From contig JAOSJM010000001.1 in the NCBI GenBank assembly GCA_027494165.1, forward strand, positions 1,620,001 to 1,684,000: DNA of 64,000 nucleotides, written 5' to 3'. The translations under genes and the position numbers were made by a program. Below are positions 36,452 through 44,331 of the stretch, piece after piece. Below the pieces are notes generated by a model. The model was given only the letters and a program-made list of their open reading frames with translations. It had not been told where the DNA came from and did not search any database. This DNA comes from Acidimicrobiia bacterium (GTDB lineage Bacteria; Actinomycetota; Acidimicrobiia; IMCC26256; JAOSJM01). The number at the start of each line of letters is the position of its first letter. Within the stretch, counting starts at the first letter, position 1.

Positions 36452-36512
36452 GTTGCCCCGCCGGGGGGCAACCGCGATAATGACGACGGTGGAATCACAA
36501 CGGTGTGATTCC
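36452..36512 (+). promoter_or_regulatory. Promoter with two perfect inverted repeats
   Basis: TTGCCC (36453-36458), a 17-nt spacer and GATAAT (36476-36481) form a good promoter. A perfect 8-bp repeat (GTTGCCCC at 36452-36459, GGGGCAAC at 36465-36472) covers the -35 and spacer. A perfect 9-bp repeat (GGAATCACA at 36491-36499, TGTGATTCC at 36504-36512) lies over the expected start of transcription. Two operators bracketing one promoter suggest tight regulation. The regulators are not identified. Confidence 0.65.
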
Positions 36513-36551
36513 GGGATCGGGGCGATCGTGGGCCGAACCGTGGAGGCGACC

Positions 36552-36806
36552 ATGGACCGGACGAGCGAGGACCGGACGAGCGAGGCGACGGCTCGGGTCG
36601 ACACCCGGAGCGACGCCGGCGGTGGCCTCGCGGCGCCGCCCGTGCTCCTCGAGCCCTGCCCCGACTACGAGGTCGACCCGGAGGAGCCCGGTGGCTGCTG
36701 CCTGGCCTGCGGATGGCTCGCGCAGGACCACGGGGTCGTCGCGGGTGGTGCCGTCACGGTGCTGCGGGCCGGCCGAGCGGGCCTCGTGGAGCGGCGGGCC
36801 TCGTAG
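36552..36806 (+). CDS. Small cysteine-rich protein, possible zinc ribbon
   Basis: An 84-residue protein of unknown function. After a polar N-terminus comes LLEPCPDYEVDPEEPGGCCLACGWLAQDHG, with the pattern C-x13-C-C-x2-C-x6-H, compatible with a small zinc or Fe-S site. The ATG at 36552 follows GGAGGCGACC; an upstream in-frame ATG at 36480 overlaps the -10 box and is rejected. It is divergent from the selenoprotein gene and has its own operator-rich promoter. Its partner or target is not evident. Confidence 0.6.
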   Translation: MDRTSEDRTSEATARVDTRSDAGGGLAAPPVLLEPCPDYEVDPEEPGGCCLACGWLAQDHGVVAGGAVTVLRAGRAGLVERRAS

Positions 36807-36841
36807 CGGGACGTCGAGACGGGCGCGGCGCCCGTCGCTCG

Positions 36842-37768
36842 TCAGGCCGGGCGCTTGGCCCGGCCTCCCTTCTTCGTGGCCTTCGTCTCGGCGGCCTTTC
36901 GCGCGCCGGTCGCCTTCCCGGCCCGCGTCGCCTTCGTCCCGCCCGCGGCCTGCCGGCCGCCCCTCCGGCGGGCCGGCTTCGCCTGCTCACCGTCGGCCGC
37001 CCGGGCCAGGCTGGCCTCGAGCGCGCTCATGAGGTCGAGCACCTTCGCCGGCGCCTCGACCACCGGCTCGGCCACGATCTCCTCCCCCGCCGCCTTGCGC
37101 TCGATGAGGGCGAGCAGCTCCTCTCGGTACTCGTCGCGGTACTTGTCCGGGTCGAACTTCCCCGAGAGCGCCTCGACGAGCTGGCGGGCCATGTCGAGCT
37201 CGCGCTCCGCCAGCTCGACCTCCTCGCCGGGCACGCCGCCGAGCTCGGCCGGGTCCACCACCTCGTCGGCGTAGCGCATCGTCTCGATGCACAGCAGCCC
37301 GTCACGGGGACGGATGGCCACGAGATGGCCCTTCGACCGGATGACCACCCGGCCGATGGCGACCTTGCGGAGCCCCTGCATCGCCTCCACGAGGAGGCGG
37401 TAGGGCTTGACCGCACCCTTGTCCGGGAGGACGTGGTACGGCTGCTGGAAGTAGATCGGGTCGATCTCGTCGAGGTCGACGAAGTCCTCGATCTCGATCG
37501 TGCGGGTCGACGCGGGCCTGAGCGCCTGGAGCTCCTCGGGATCGACCAGGACGTAGTTCCCCCGCGAGATCTCGTAGCCCTTCGCGATCCGGTCGTTGGG
37601 GACCTCCTCCCCGGTGGCCTCGGAGACCTTGCGGTAGCGGATGCGGGCCCCCGTCCCCTCCTCGAGCTGGTGGAACGAGACGTCACGCGAGCGGGTGGCC
37701 GGCGTGAGGCGTACGGGCACGGTCACGAGCCCGAAGCTGATCGTCCCCGTCCAGATCGTCGCGGGCAC
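36842..37768 (-). CDS. ku: Ku protein for non-homologous end joining
   Basis: A 308-residue bacterial Ku homologue, which forms a homodimeric ring on DNA ends. WTGTISFGLVTVPVRLTPAT starts the core; FHQLEEGTGARIRYRKVSEATGEEV and KGYEISRGNYVLVDPEEL are family signatures. YFQQPYHVLPDKGAVKPYRLL and the minimal C-terminal region follow. The last 50 residues are Lys/Ala/Arg-rich, a DNA-binding extension common in actinobacterial Ku. GTG 37768 follows GGAGG. It is divergent from the LigD-type polymerase with only 43 bp between the start codons. Confidence 0.94.
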   Translation of the reverse strand: MPATIWTGTISFGLVTVPVRLTPATRSRDVSFHQLEEGTGARIRYRKVSEATGEEVPNDRIAKGYEISRGNYVLVDPEELQALRPASTRTIEIEDFVDLDEIDPIYFQQPYHVLPDKGAVKPYRLLVEAMQGLRKVAIGRVVIRSKGHLVAIRPRDGLLCIETMRYADEVVDPAELGGVPGEEVELAERELDMARQLVEALSGKFDPDKYRDEYREELLALIERKAAGEEIVAEPVVEAPAKVLDLMSALEASLARAADGEQAKPARRRGGRQAAGGTKATRAGKATGARKAAETKATKKGGRAKRPA

Positions 37769-37797
37769 CTGGCACCTCCCCCCGGAGCGGTTCCCAC

Positions 37798-37803
37798 TAG
37801 GTT
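37798..37803 (+). promoter_or_regulatory. -10 box TAGGTT of a leaderless gene
   Basis: TAGGTT is followed by 8 nt and then the GTG at 37812. The short gap to Ku leaves room for one shared regulatory region. Confidence 0.5.
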
Positions 37804-37811
37804 CGCAGGTC

Positions 37812-38738
37812 GTGGGGGTCGGTTCCACGCGCCGGGAGCCCGGCGAGGTGCGCGTGCACGTCGACGGGCGCGAGCTGTCGCTCTCCAACCTCGACAAGGT
37901 CCTCTACCCGGCGGCCGGGTTCACCAAGGCCCAGGTGGTCGACTACTACGCGCGCGTCGGGCCGTGGATGCTCCCCCACCTCGCGGGACGGGTCGTCACG
38001 ATGTCGCGGTACCCCGACGGGGTCGACGGACCGTCGTTCTTCGAGAAGCGCTGCCCCGGCCACCGCCCGGCCTGGGTCGCCACGGCCCGGGTCGGCGACG
38101 GGGAGGGCTACGAGGGCTGCCTCGTCGCGGACCTCCCCTCGCTGGTGTGGGCCGCCAACCTCGCCGCCCTGGAGCTCCACACCCCCCAGGCCCGGGCCGA
38201 CGAGCCGGATCGTCCCACCTCGGTCGTCTTCGACCTCGACCCCGGGCCTCCGGCCGGGGTCCTGGAGTGCTGCCGGGTCGCCCTGGACCTGCGGGCGTTG
38301 CTCGAGGCGGTCGGGCTGATCGCGGTGGTGAAGACGTCGGGCGGGAAGGGTCTGCACGTCACGGTCCCGCTGCACACCCGCACCACGGCGGAGGAGACCA
38401 AGGCCTTCGCCCGGGCCGCGGGGCAGCTCCTCGCCCGGCGTGAGCCCGACCGGGTCACGGTGGCCATGCGCCGCGACGCGCGGCCGGGGAAGGTCTTCGT
38501 GGACTGGAGCCAGAACGACCGGCACAAGACAACGGTCTGCGCGTACTCGCTGCGGGCCGGCTCGCGGCCGGCGGTCTCCACGCCGGTGTCGTGGGACGAG
38601 GTGGCCGGGGCGCTCCGGGACGGGGACCCCGGCGTCCTGGTCTTCGAGGCTCCCGAGGTCCTCGAGCGGGTCGGGAGGCTCGGCGACCTCGCCGCCGACG
38701 CGCTCGACGAGGAGCAGGAGCTCCCGGACCTCGCCTAG
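37812..38738 (+). CDS. ligD: Stand-alone LigD-type polymerase/primase domain
   Basis: A 308-residue archaeo-eukaryotic primase-type polymerase as found in LigD. LSNLDKVLYPAAGFTKAQVVDYY opens the domain. The metal-binding Asp pair is in VVFDLDPG, SGGKGLHVTVPL binds nucleotide, and DWSQNDRHKTTVCAYSLR carries the third Asp. It fills gaps at DNA ends during Ku-dependent joining. No ligase or nuclease domain is fused here and no ATP-dependent ligase lies in this window, so one must be elsewhere if the pathway is complete. GTG 37812 is supported by the -10 box 8 nt upstream. Confidence 0.92.
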   Translation: MGVGSTRREPGEVRVHVDGRELSLSNLDKVLYPAAGFTKAQVVDYYARVGPWMLPHLAGRVVTMSRYPDGVDGPSFFEKRCPGHRPAWVATARVGDGEGYEGCLVADLPSLVWAANLAALELHTPQARADEPDRPTSVVFDLDPGPPAGVLECCRVALDLRALLEAVGLIAVVKTSGGKGLHVTVPLHTRTTAEETKAFARAAGQLLARREPDRVTVAMRRDARPGKVFVDWSQNDRHKTTVCAYSLRAGSRPAVSTPVSWDEVAGALRDGDPGVLVFEAPEVLERVGRLGDLAADALDEEQELPDLA

Positions 38739-38769
38739 CCTCGTCGCTCTCCAGGGGGAGGAGCCCCGC

Positions 38770-39471
38770 ATGGATCCGGTCGGGAAGGTCGCGAGCGCCA
38801 CAGGGGGGAGCCGGCGGCCCCGTGACGCGCAGCGGCGGCGCGTGTACATCGCCGAGACCCGGCTGGGCGGCCGGCGCCTCCCGCTCCTCGACGACTGCCG
38901 CGGGTTCGCCGAGGAGGTGGTGGACTCGGCGTGGTGGCGGGACCGCTTCCCCGACCACGCCGTACGGCTCCTCCCCCGGTTCCGCCCGGGCCAGGGCGCC
39001 CGCCAGGCCTTCTTCCGCGAAGAGGAGGCGGGCGCCACGATCACGCTCCCCCGCCGGTACCGGACCGACGGCGTCGTCCTCCACGAGCTCGTGCACTGGG
39101 CCCTGTTCCCCGAGGGGGACCTTCCCCACCACGGCCGGACGTTCGCCCGGGTCCTCCTCGACCTCACCCGGGCCACGGTGGGCCGGTCGCGGGCCGACGC
39201 GCTGCTCGCCGCCTTCCGGGCCCGGCGGGTGCACGTGGGCCAGCCCGCCCGCCGCGGCCCGGACGGCCGCTGGCACTACGGCTGGGACGAGCGCATCCAC
39301 CTCGGACTGGGCCGGACGCTCGCCGTCCTCCATCGCCGCGACGGGGAGGCGGTGCGGACCACGGGCGTGCTCGAGCGGCGCGGCGCCGCCTCCCTCCTCC
39401 TGCGAGTGGACGGGGCCAGGGTGCCGGTCGCCCGGGCGACGATCTGGGACGTGCGGCCCGAGCTCAGCTGA
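38770..39471 (+). CDS. TIGR04338-like HExxH metallohydrolase
   Basis: A 233-residue actinobacterial protein with a zincin-type motif HELVHWAL (HExxH) and a downstream acidic or His residue in HHGRTFARVLLDL. It matches the TIGR04338 putative metallohydrolase pattern: N-terminal QRRRVYIAE, the sequence GATITLPRRYR before the motif, and a histidine at HHGR. The function of the family is unknown; it may be a protease. ATG 38770 follows GGGGGAGGAG. It comes 32 nt after the polymerase gene and may be co-transcribed with it. Its 3' end overlaps the thiolase stop by 8 bp. Confidence 0.78.
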   Translation: MDPVGKVASATGGSRRPRDAQRRRVYIAETRLGGRRLPLLDDCRGFAEEVVDSAWWRDRFPDHAVRLLPRFRPGQGARQAFFREEEAGATITLPRRYRTDGVVLHELVHWALFPEGDLPHHGRTFARVLLDLTRATVGRSRADALLAAFRARRVHVGQPARRGPDGRWHYGWDERIHLGLGRTLAVLHRRDGEAVRTTGVLERRGAASLLLRVDGARVPVARATIWDVRPELS

Positions 39472-40675
39472 GGCGTTCGACGATCATGGCCATGCCCTGG
39501 CCGCCACCGACGCACATGGTCTCGAGCCCCACCGTCGCGTCGGCGTCCTCGAGCCCGTTGAGGAGCGTGGTCATGATCCGGGCCCCCGTCATCCCGAACG
39601 GGTGGCCCAGGGGGATGGCACCGCCGTGGACGTTGAGCTTGTCCCAGTCGATGCCCAGGTGACGGGCCGACGGGATGATCTGGGCCGCGAACGCCTCGTT
39701 GATCTCGACGAGGTCCACGTCGTCGATGGTCATCCCCGCGCGGTCGAGGGCCCGGCGGCTCGCCTCGATCGGACCCAGGCCCATGATCTCGGGGTCGAGC
39801 GCCGACACCCCGCTGGACACGATCCGGGCCAGGGGCGTGACACCGAGGTCCGCGGCCAGGGTGTCGCTCGTCACGACGACCGCGGCCGCGCCGTCGTTGA
39901 GGGGGCACGCGTTCCCGGCCGTCACCTTCCCGTCGGGCCGGAACGCCGGCTGGAGCTGGGCCAGCTTCTCGACGGTCGTGTCGGGACGGGGACCGTCGTC
40001 CTCGGCGACGACCCCGCCGTCGGGGAGGGTCACCGGGGTGATCTCCCGCTCGAAGAACCCGACCTCCTGGGCCCGCACCGCCCGGTTCTGGGACAGGCAG
40101 GCGAACTCGTCCATCTCCTCGCGGGTGACCCCCTCGAGCTCGGCCACGTTCTCGGCCGTCTGGCCCATGGCGATGTAGATGTCGGGGAGACCCTCGGCCG
40201 GCGTCCAGGGGCCCTGGCCACCCTCGGACCGCTCGAGGCTGCGCAGCCCCGCGGCCGCGAACTTCGGGTTCTGGGTGTCGGGGAGGCTGTCGGAGGTTCC
40301 CTTGCCGTACCGGCTCACGCACTCGACCCCCGCGGCGACGAAGGCGTCGCCCTCACCGGCCCGCACGGCGTGCGCGGCCATGCGGATCGCCTGGAGCGAG
40401 GAGGCGCAGTACCGGGTGACCGTGCACCCGGGGACGTCGGGGAGACCCGCCAGGATGCTGACCACGCGGGCCATGTTGAACCCCTGCTCCCCGCCCGGCA
40501 GGCCGCAGCCGAGGATCAGGTCGTCGATCGCGGCCCGGTCGAGCTGGGGAACCTTGTCGAGGACCGCTCCGACGATGGTGGCGGCGAGGTCGTCGGGGCG
40601 GAGGTCGACGAGGGAGCCCTTGAAGGCGCGGCCGATGGGGCTGCGGGCGGTGGCGACGATCACGGCCTCGGGCAT
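39464..40675 (-). CDS. Acetyl-CoA C-acyltransferase (thiolase)
   Basis: A 403-residue thiolase. The nucleophile is Cys of TRYCASSLQAIRMA, and the C-terminal His and Cys come from HGGAIPLGHPFGMTG and MCVGGGQGMAMI. NEAFAAQ and the N-terminal ATARSPIGRAFKGSL also match. It cleaves 3-ketoacyl-CoA in beta-oxidation or condenses acetyl-CoA; bacterial FadA-type is likeliest since an enoyl-CoA hydratase gene is divergent only 86 bp away. ATG 40675 follows GAGGAGATCGTG. Spontaneous choice of FadA versus AtoB cannot be made from sequence alone. Confidence 0.92.
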   Translation of the reverse strand: MPEAVIVATARSPIGRAFKGSLVDLRPDDLAATIVGAVLDKVPQLDRAAIDDLILGCGLPGGEQGFNMARVVSILAGLPDVPGCTVTRYCASSLQAIRMAAHAVRAGEGDAFVAAGVECVSRYGKGTSDSLPDTQNPKFAAAGLRSLERSEGGQGPWTPAEGLPDIYIAMGQTAENVAELEGVTREEMDEFACLSQNRAVRAQEVGFFEREITPVTLPDGGVVAEDDGPRPDTTVEKLAQLQPAFRPDGKVTAGNACPLNDGAAAVVVTSDTLAADLGVTPLARIVSSGVSALDPEIMGLGPIEASRRALDRAGMTIDDVDLVEINEAFAAQIIPSARHLGIDWDKLNVHGGAIPLGHPFGMTGARIMTTLLNGLEDADATVGLETMCVGGGQGMAMIVERLS

Positions 40676-40761
40676 CACGATCTCCTCGGGTCGGGGCGAC
40701 GTGGACGATACCCGCGGATCGGCCGACCACGAACCCGGCACCGGCATGGAAGACTCCCCCC

Positions 40762-41532
40762 GTGCTGCGCATCGACGACCGGGACCGGGTCCGCCTCGTC
40801 ACCCTCGACCGGCCCGAGCGGCTCAACGCGTTCGACCGGGCCCTCTACCGGGCCGTCACCGACGCGCTGTCGGAGGCCGCCGAGCGCTCCGACCTCGCCG
40901 TCGCCGTCCTCACCGGAGCCGGACGGGCCTTCTCGGCCGGCGTCGACCTCGCCGAGCTGGTCGACCCCCGGCCCGGACCGGGCGACGATCCGCACCCCTT
41001 CGCGGGCTTCGTGGACACCCTCGCCTCCTTCCCCAAGCCACTGCTCGCCGCGGTGAACGGGGTGGGGGTCGGGATCGGGCTCACCCTGCTCCCCTACTGC
41101 GACCTCGTGCTGATCGCGAAGGGGGCGCGGCTGCGGGCGCCGTTCGCGGTCCTCGGTGTCGCGCCCGAGGCGGCGAGCAGCTACCTGCTGCCCCGGGCCA
41201 TGGGGTCCCAGCGCGCCGCCCACGCGCTGTTCACCGCCGAGTGGATCGACGCCGAGGACGCCGTCGAGTCGGGGCTGGCCTGGAAGGCCTGCGAGCCCGA
41301 CGAGCTCCTCGACGAGACCCTGGCCGTGGCCCGGAGGATCGCCGCCATGCCCGTGGAGTCGCTCGTCGAGACCAAGCGGCTCCTGGTGGCGCCGCGGCTG
41401 GAGGCGGTCCGGGCCGCCCGGGAGCGTGAGGACGCTGCGTTCGCCCGCCTCATCGGCACTGCGGCCCAGGTCGAAGCGGTCACCGCCTTCTTCGAGAAGC
41501 GGCCCCCGGACCTCGCGGAGGGAGTCGGGTGA
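40762..41532 (+). CDS. Enoyl-CoA hydratase/isomerase family protein
   Basis: A 256-residue crotonase-fold protein. TLDRPERLNAFD, GAGRAFSAGVDLAEL (CoA-binding loop), KPLLAAVNGVGVGIGLTLLPYCD (oxyanion hole) and the catalytic region LGVAPEAASSYLLPRAMG are present. The glutamate at the second catalytic position is replaced by a different local pattern, so hydratase or isomerase activity cannot be decided. GTG 40762 has no strong ribosome site. The stop overlaps the next gene's start by 4 nt (the ATG at 41529), so the pair is coupled. Confidence 0.88.
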   Translation: MLRIDDRDRVRLVTLDRPERLNAFDRALYRAVTDALSEAAERSDLAVAVLTGAGRAFSAGVDLAELVDPRPGPGDDPHPFAGFVDTLASFPKPLLAAVNGVGVGIGLTLLPYCDLVLIAKGARLRAPFAVLGVAPEAASSYLLPRAMGSQRAAHALFTAEWIDAEDAVESGLAWKACEPDELLDETLAVARRIAAMPVESLVETKRLLVAPRLEAVRAAREREDAAFARLIGTAAQVEAVTAFFEKRPPDLAEGVG

Positions 41533-42497
41533 ACGAGGGGAGCCGCAAGGCGATCCTGGCGGCCTTCCTGGCCAACCTCGGGATCGCCACCGCCAAGTTC
41601 GTCGGGTTCGCGTTCACCCGCTCGGCGTCGCTGCTCGCCGAGGCCATCCACTCGGTCGCCGACACCGGCAACCAGGCCCTGCTGTTCCTGGGTGGCCGGC
41701 GAGGTCGGCGCCGGCCCTCCCCGCCCATCCGTTCGGCTACGGGCGCGAGCGCTACTTCTGGGCTTTCGTGGTCGCCCTCGTGCTGTTCTCCTTCGGGGCC
41801 CTGTTCGCCCTCTGGGAGGGGATCGAGAAGCTGCGCCACCCCCACGAGCTCGACTCGCCGGCGTGGGCGATCGGGATCCTGGCGGTCGCCATCGTGATGG
41901 AGGCCTTCTCCCTCCGGACCGCGGTGCGCGAGGCCCGACCCGAGCGCGGTGACCGTTCCTGGTGGCAGTTCGTCCGCCACTCGAAGAGCCCCGAGCTCCC
42001 GGTCGTCCTCCTCGAGGACCTCGGCGCCCTCTCGGGACTCGTCCTGGCGCTCGCGGGAGTGGGGCTCGCGAGCGTCACCGACGAGCCCCGCTTCGACGCG
42101 ATGGGCAGCGTCAGCATCGGCGTGCTGCTCGCCGTCATCGCCGTGGTCCTGGCCGCCGAGATGAAGAGCCTGCTCATCGGCGAGGCGGCGACCCGGGCCC
42201 ACGAGCGGGCGATCCGCGAGGCGATGCTGGCCGGGCCCGAGGTCCGTCACGTCATCCACCTCCGCACGCTCCACCTCGGGCCCGAGGAGCTCCTCGTCGC
42301 CGCCAAGCTCGACTTCACGGGCACGACCACCGCAGCCGTGGCCCAGGAGATCGACGCGGTCGAGAGGCGGATCCGGCGCGGCGGTCCCCGCGGCGCGGGT
42401 GGTCTACGTCGAGCCCGACCTCTTCCGCTCGGCCCCGGCCGCCGGGCCCGCGGGCACCGACGGAGACGGATCAGGCGTCGAGGCGGCGGAGCGCTGA
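41529..42497 (+). CDS. Cation diffusion facilitator, two compensating frameshifts
   Basis: A CDF-family metal/proton antiporter of about 322 residues. LLAEAIHSVADTGNQALLFLG (helix 2, with the HxxxD metal site), HPFGYGRERYFWAFVVAL (helix 3) and SPELPVVLLEDLGALSGLVLAL (helix 5, DxxxD-like) are typical of the actinobacterial branch. The start and stop are in one frame, but the middle is in another: breaks lie near 41710-41720 and near C4 at 42386-42389. The C-terminal cytoplasmic domain ends VVYVEPDLFRSAP. ATG 41529 overlaps the hydratase stop. The 3' end overlaps the convergent carbonic anhydrase by 27 bp. Zn, Fe or Mn specificity cannot be assigned. Confidence 0.85.
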
Positions 42498-42992
42498 GCG
42501 GAACCTCCGGGCGTTCGCCACGTAGTTCACGGCGGTCGGCCGGATCATGTCGTCGGTGACGGCGTCGAGGCGGAGCTTGGCGGGCACGCCGAGCGCCATG
42601 GCCCGCGCCGGGACCTCGGTGTCGTTGGGGACCAGCGCCCCGGCACCCACGAGCGCGCCGGCCCGGACCACCACCCGGTGCAGCACGACCGAGCCCGACC
42701 CGATCAGGCATCCGTCCTCGATGGTGCAGCACTCGACGTGCACGAGGTGCCCGATCACGCAGTCGTCGCCGATGAACGTCGGGAGCTCGGCGGTGGCGTG
42801 GATGACGCTACCGTCCTGGATCGACGTGCGGGCCCCGACCGTGATCCGGCCGTAGTCGCCCCGCAGGACGGCCTGGGGCCAGACGCTCGAGTCGGGACCG
42901 ATCGTGACCGCACCGATGACGGTGGCGTCGGGGTGGACGTAGGCGTCGGGGTGGATGTCGGGCTCGCGGTCGCCCAGGGCGTAGAGGGGCAT
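42471..42992 (-). CDS. Gamma-class carbonic anhydrase family protein
   Basis: A 173-residue left-handed beta-helix protein of the gamma-CA/YrdA family. The zinc-ligand histidines are in GSVIHATAE and IGHLVHVECC, spaced as in Cam, with the RGDYGRITVG and GSGSVVLHRVVVRAGALVGAGALV repeats. It should hydrate CO2, but many family members show low activity. ATG 42992 is 6 nt after a TAGCGT box (42999-43004), indicating a leaderless transcript. Confidence 0.9.
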   Translation of the reverse strand: MPLYALGDREPDIHPDAYVHPDATVIGAVTIGPDSSVWPQAVLRGDYGRITVGARTSIQDGSVIHATAELPTFIGDDCVIGHLVHVECCTIEDGCLIGSGSVVLHRVVVRAGALVGAGALVPNDTEVPARAMALGVPAKLRLDAVTDDMIRPTAVNYVANARRFRSALRRLDA

Positions 42993-42998
42993 TCCCGG

Positions 42999-43004
42999 AC
43001 GCTA
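42999..43004 (-). promoter_or_regulatory. -10 box TAGCGT of a leaderless gene
   Basis: TAGCGT ends 6 nt before the ATG at 42992 on the minus strand. Confidence 0.55.
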
Positions 43005-43049
43005 GCCCGCGCTCACCCCCCGATCGGCCCGTGACCGGTCCCGTCGGCG

Positions 43050-44207
43050 TCAGTTCCCGTACGCGACGAGCCGGCCGTCCCCCGTGGGTACGAAGAGGTG
43101 GCCCTGGGCGGCCGAGAGCGCCACGGGCGCCCCGCCGGCCCCCGCCGTGGCGGAGACCGGCGCCCCGACGTCGCCCGGAGGGAGCTCCGTCCCGTCCTCG
43201 GCGCGCAGGGCGTGGATCACCCCGGTCTCGGTGGCCGCGAACACCGTGCCGTTCACGACCACGGGCGCGGTCGACCAGGGGGCGGCGGCCGTGAACGCCC
43301 ACCGCTCGGCCCCGGTCGCCAGGTCGTAGGAGCGGAGCTCGGTCCCGTTCGGGACGAGCAACCGGTCGCCGGCGACCGCCGGCGTGCCTCCCGGGGCGAA
43401 CGTCCGCACCACCGCCCCCGTCGTCGTGCTCAGCACGGCGACCGACCGGCCGCTCCCCGTCTCGTGATCGCCGACCACGAGCCGTCCCCGCGCCTCGTCG
43501 ACGACGGGGGTGCTGGCCGTACCGGTCTCGCAGCCGGGATCGGTCGACCAGCGCGGCGCGCCGGTCGATCGGTCGAGGGCGTGGGTGACCCCGCACCTGT
43601 ACGCGACGTAGACGGTGTCGCCGGCGACGGCCGGGGTGCTGCCGGCACCCGGCACGGGTCGGCTCCACACGAGCGCACCGGTCGCCGCGCTGCGGGCCTG
43701 GAGGGTTCCCGCGCCCGCTCCGTCGCCGACCTCCACGTAGACGGTCCCTCCGAGCGCGGTCGGCGGCGCCGACACCTCCCCGCCCAGCGCGACCTGCCAT
43801 CGCGGCGCACCGGTGGCGGCGTCGAGGGCCAGCAGCGTCCCGTCGCCCGTGGCCACGACGACCCGGAGGCCGTCGAGGGTCGCGGCCGCGAACGGAGAGG
43901 CGCCCAGGTCGGCCGTCCACCGAGCGGCCCCTGACGCGGCGTCCAGGGCGTGGAGCGCCGTACCCGCCGCCCCTTCCCTCGGGGCGGTCACGAAGACCCG
44001 GCCGTCGGCGGCGAGCGCGTAGGACGGGGGGCCGGGGAAGGTCGCCGTCCACCGCACGACCAGCGCCCTGGTGAGGCCGGGCTCGTACTGGGTCCCGAGG
44101 TGGGAGGGCCCGATGTGGATCGACGTCGCCGAGGTGGCGCTGCACCCCGCGACCAGGAGGGCCAGGCCGGCGATCGAGCGGGTGAGGCGGGCGGTGATCG
44201 GGGCCAT
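43050..44207 (-). CDS. PQQ-like beta-propeller lipoprotein
   Basis: A 385-residue lipoprotein (lipobox LLVAGC, Cys22) with seven or eight PQQ-like blades: repeated HALDAASGAARWTADLG, LALDAATGAPRWQVALGG, ARSAATGALVWSRPVPG, HALDRSTGAPRWSTDPG, and so on. No tryptophan docking motif or catalytic residue for a quinoprotein dehydrogenase is seen, so an extracellular binding or scaffold role is likelier than redox activity. ATG 44207 follows GGGAGGTCGCG. The 124-bp region upstream, shared with the repeat protein's 3' end, holds a long inverted repeat. Confidence 0.84.
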   Translation of the reverse strand: MAPITARLTRSIAGLALLVAGCSATSATSIHIGPSHLGTQYEPGLTRALVVRWTATFPGPPSYALAADGRVFVTAPREGAAGTALHALDAASGAARWTADLGASPFAAATLDGLRVVVATGDGTLLALDAATGAPRWQVALGGEVSAPPTALGGTVYVEVGDGAGAGTLQARSAATGALVWSRPVPGAGSTPAVAGDTVYVAYRCGVTHALDRSTGAPRWSTDPGCETGTASTPVVDEARGRLVVGDHETGSGRSVAVLSTTTGAVVRTFAPGGTPAVAGDRLLVPNGTELRSYDLATGAERWAFTAAAPWSTAPVVVNGTVFAATETGVIHALRAEDGTELPPGDVGAPVSATAGAGGAPVALSAAQGHLFVPTGDGRLVAYGN

Positions 44208-44230
44208 CGCGACCTCCCTGTCGCGTTGGG

Positions 44231-44268
44231 GCGAAACGGTCGAGCCTGCTCAGTGTGGCACGTTTCGC
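44231..44268. promoter_or_regulatory. 8-bp inverted repeat upstream of the propeller gene
   Basis: GCGAAACG (44231-44238) and CGTTTCGC (44261-44268) are perfect arms 22 nt apart, with a second palindrome GAGC-CT-GCTC between them. They lie 24-61 nt upstream of the propeller ATG on its strand. Candidate operator or two-site regulator target. Confidence 0.4.
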
Positions 44269-44331
44269 GCTCAGAGTAAAGAAGATGTCACTCTGCGCGC
44301 GAGGATCCCGGGGGCGCCGGCACAGGAACGC

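Noticed and set aside
41529-42497. Sec or other recoding in the cation-efflux gene
   Set aside because: Its interruptions are one-base shifts at C runs, not in-frame TGA codons at Cys positions.
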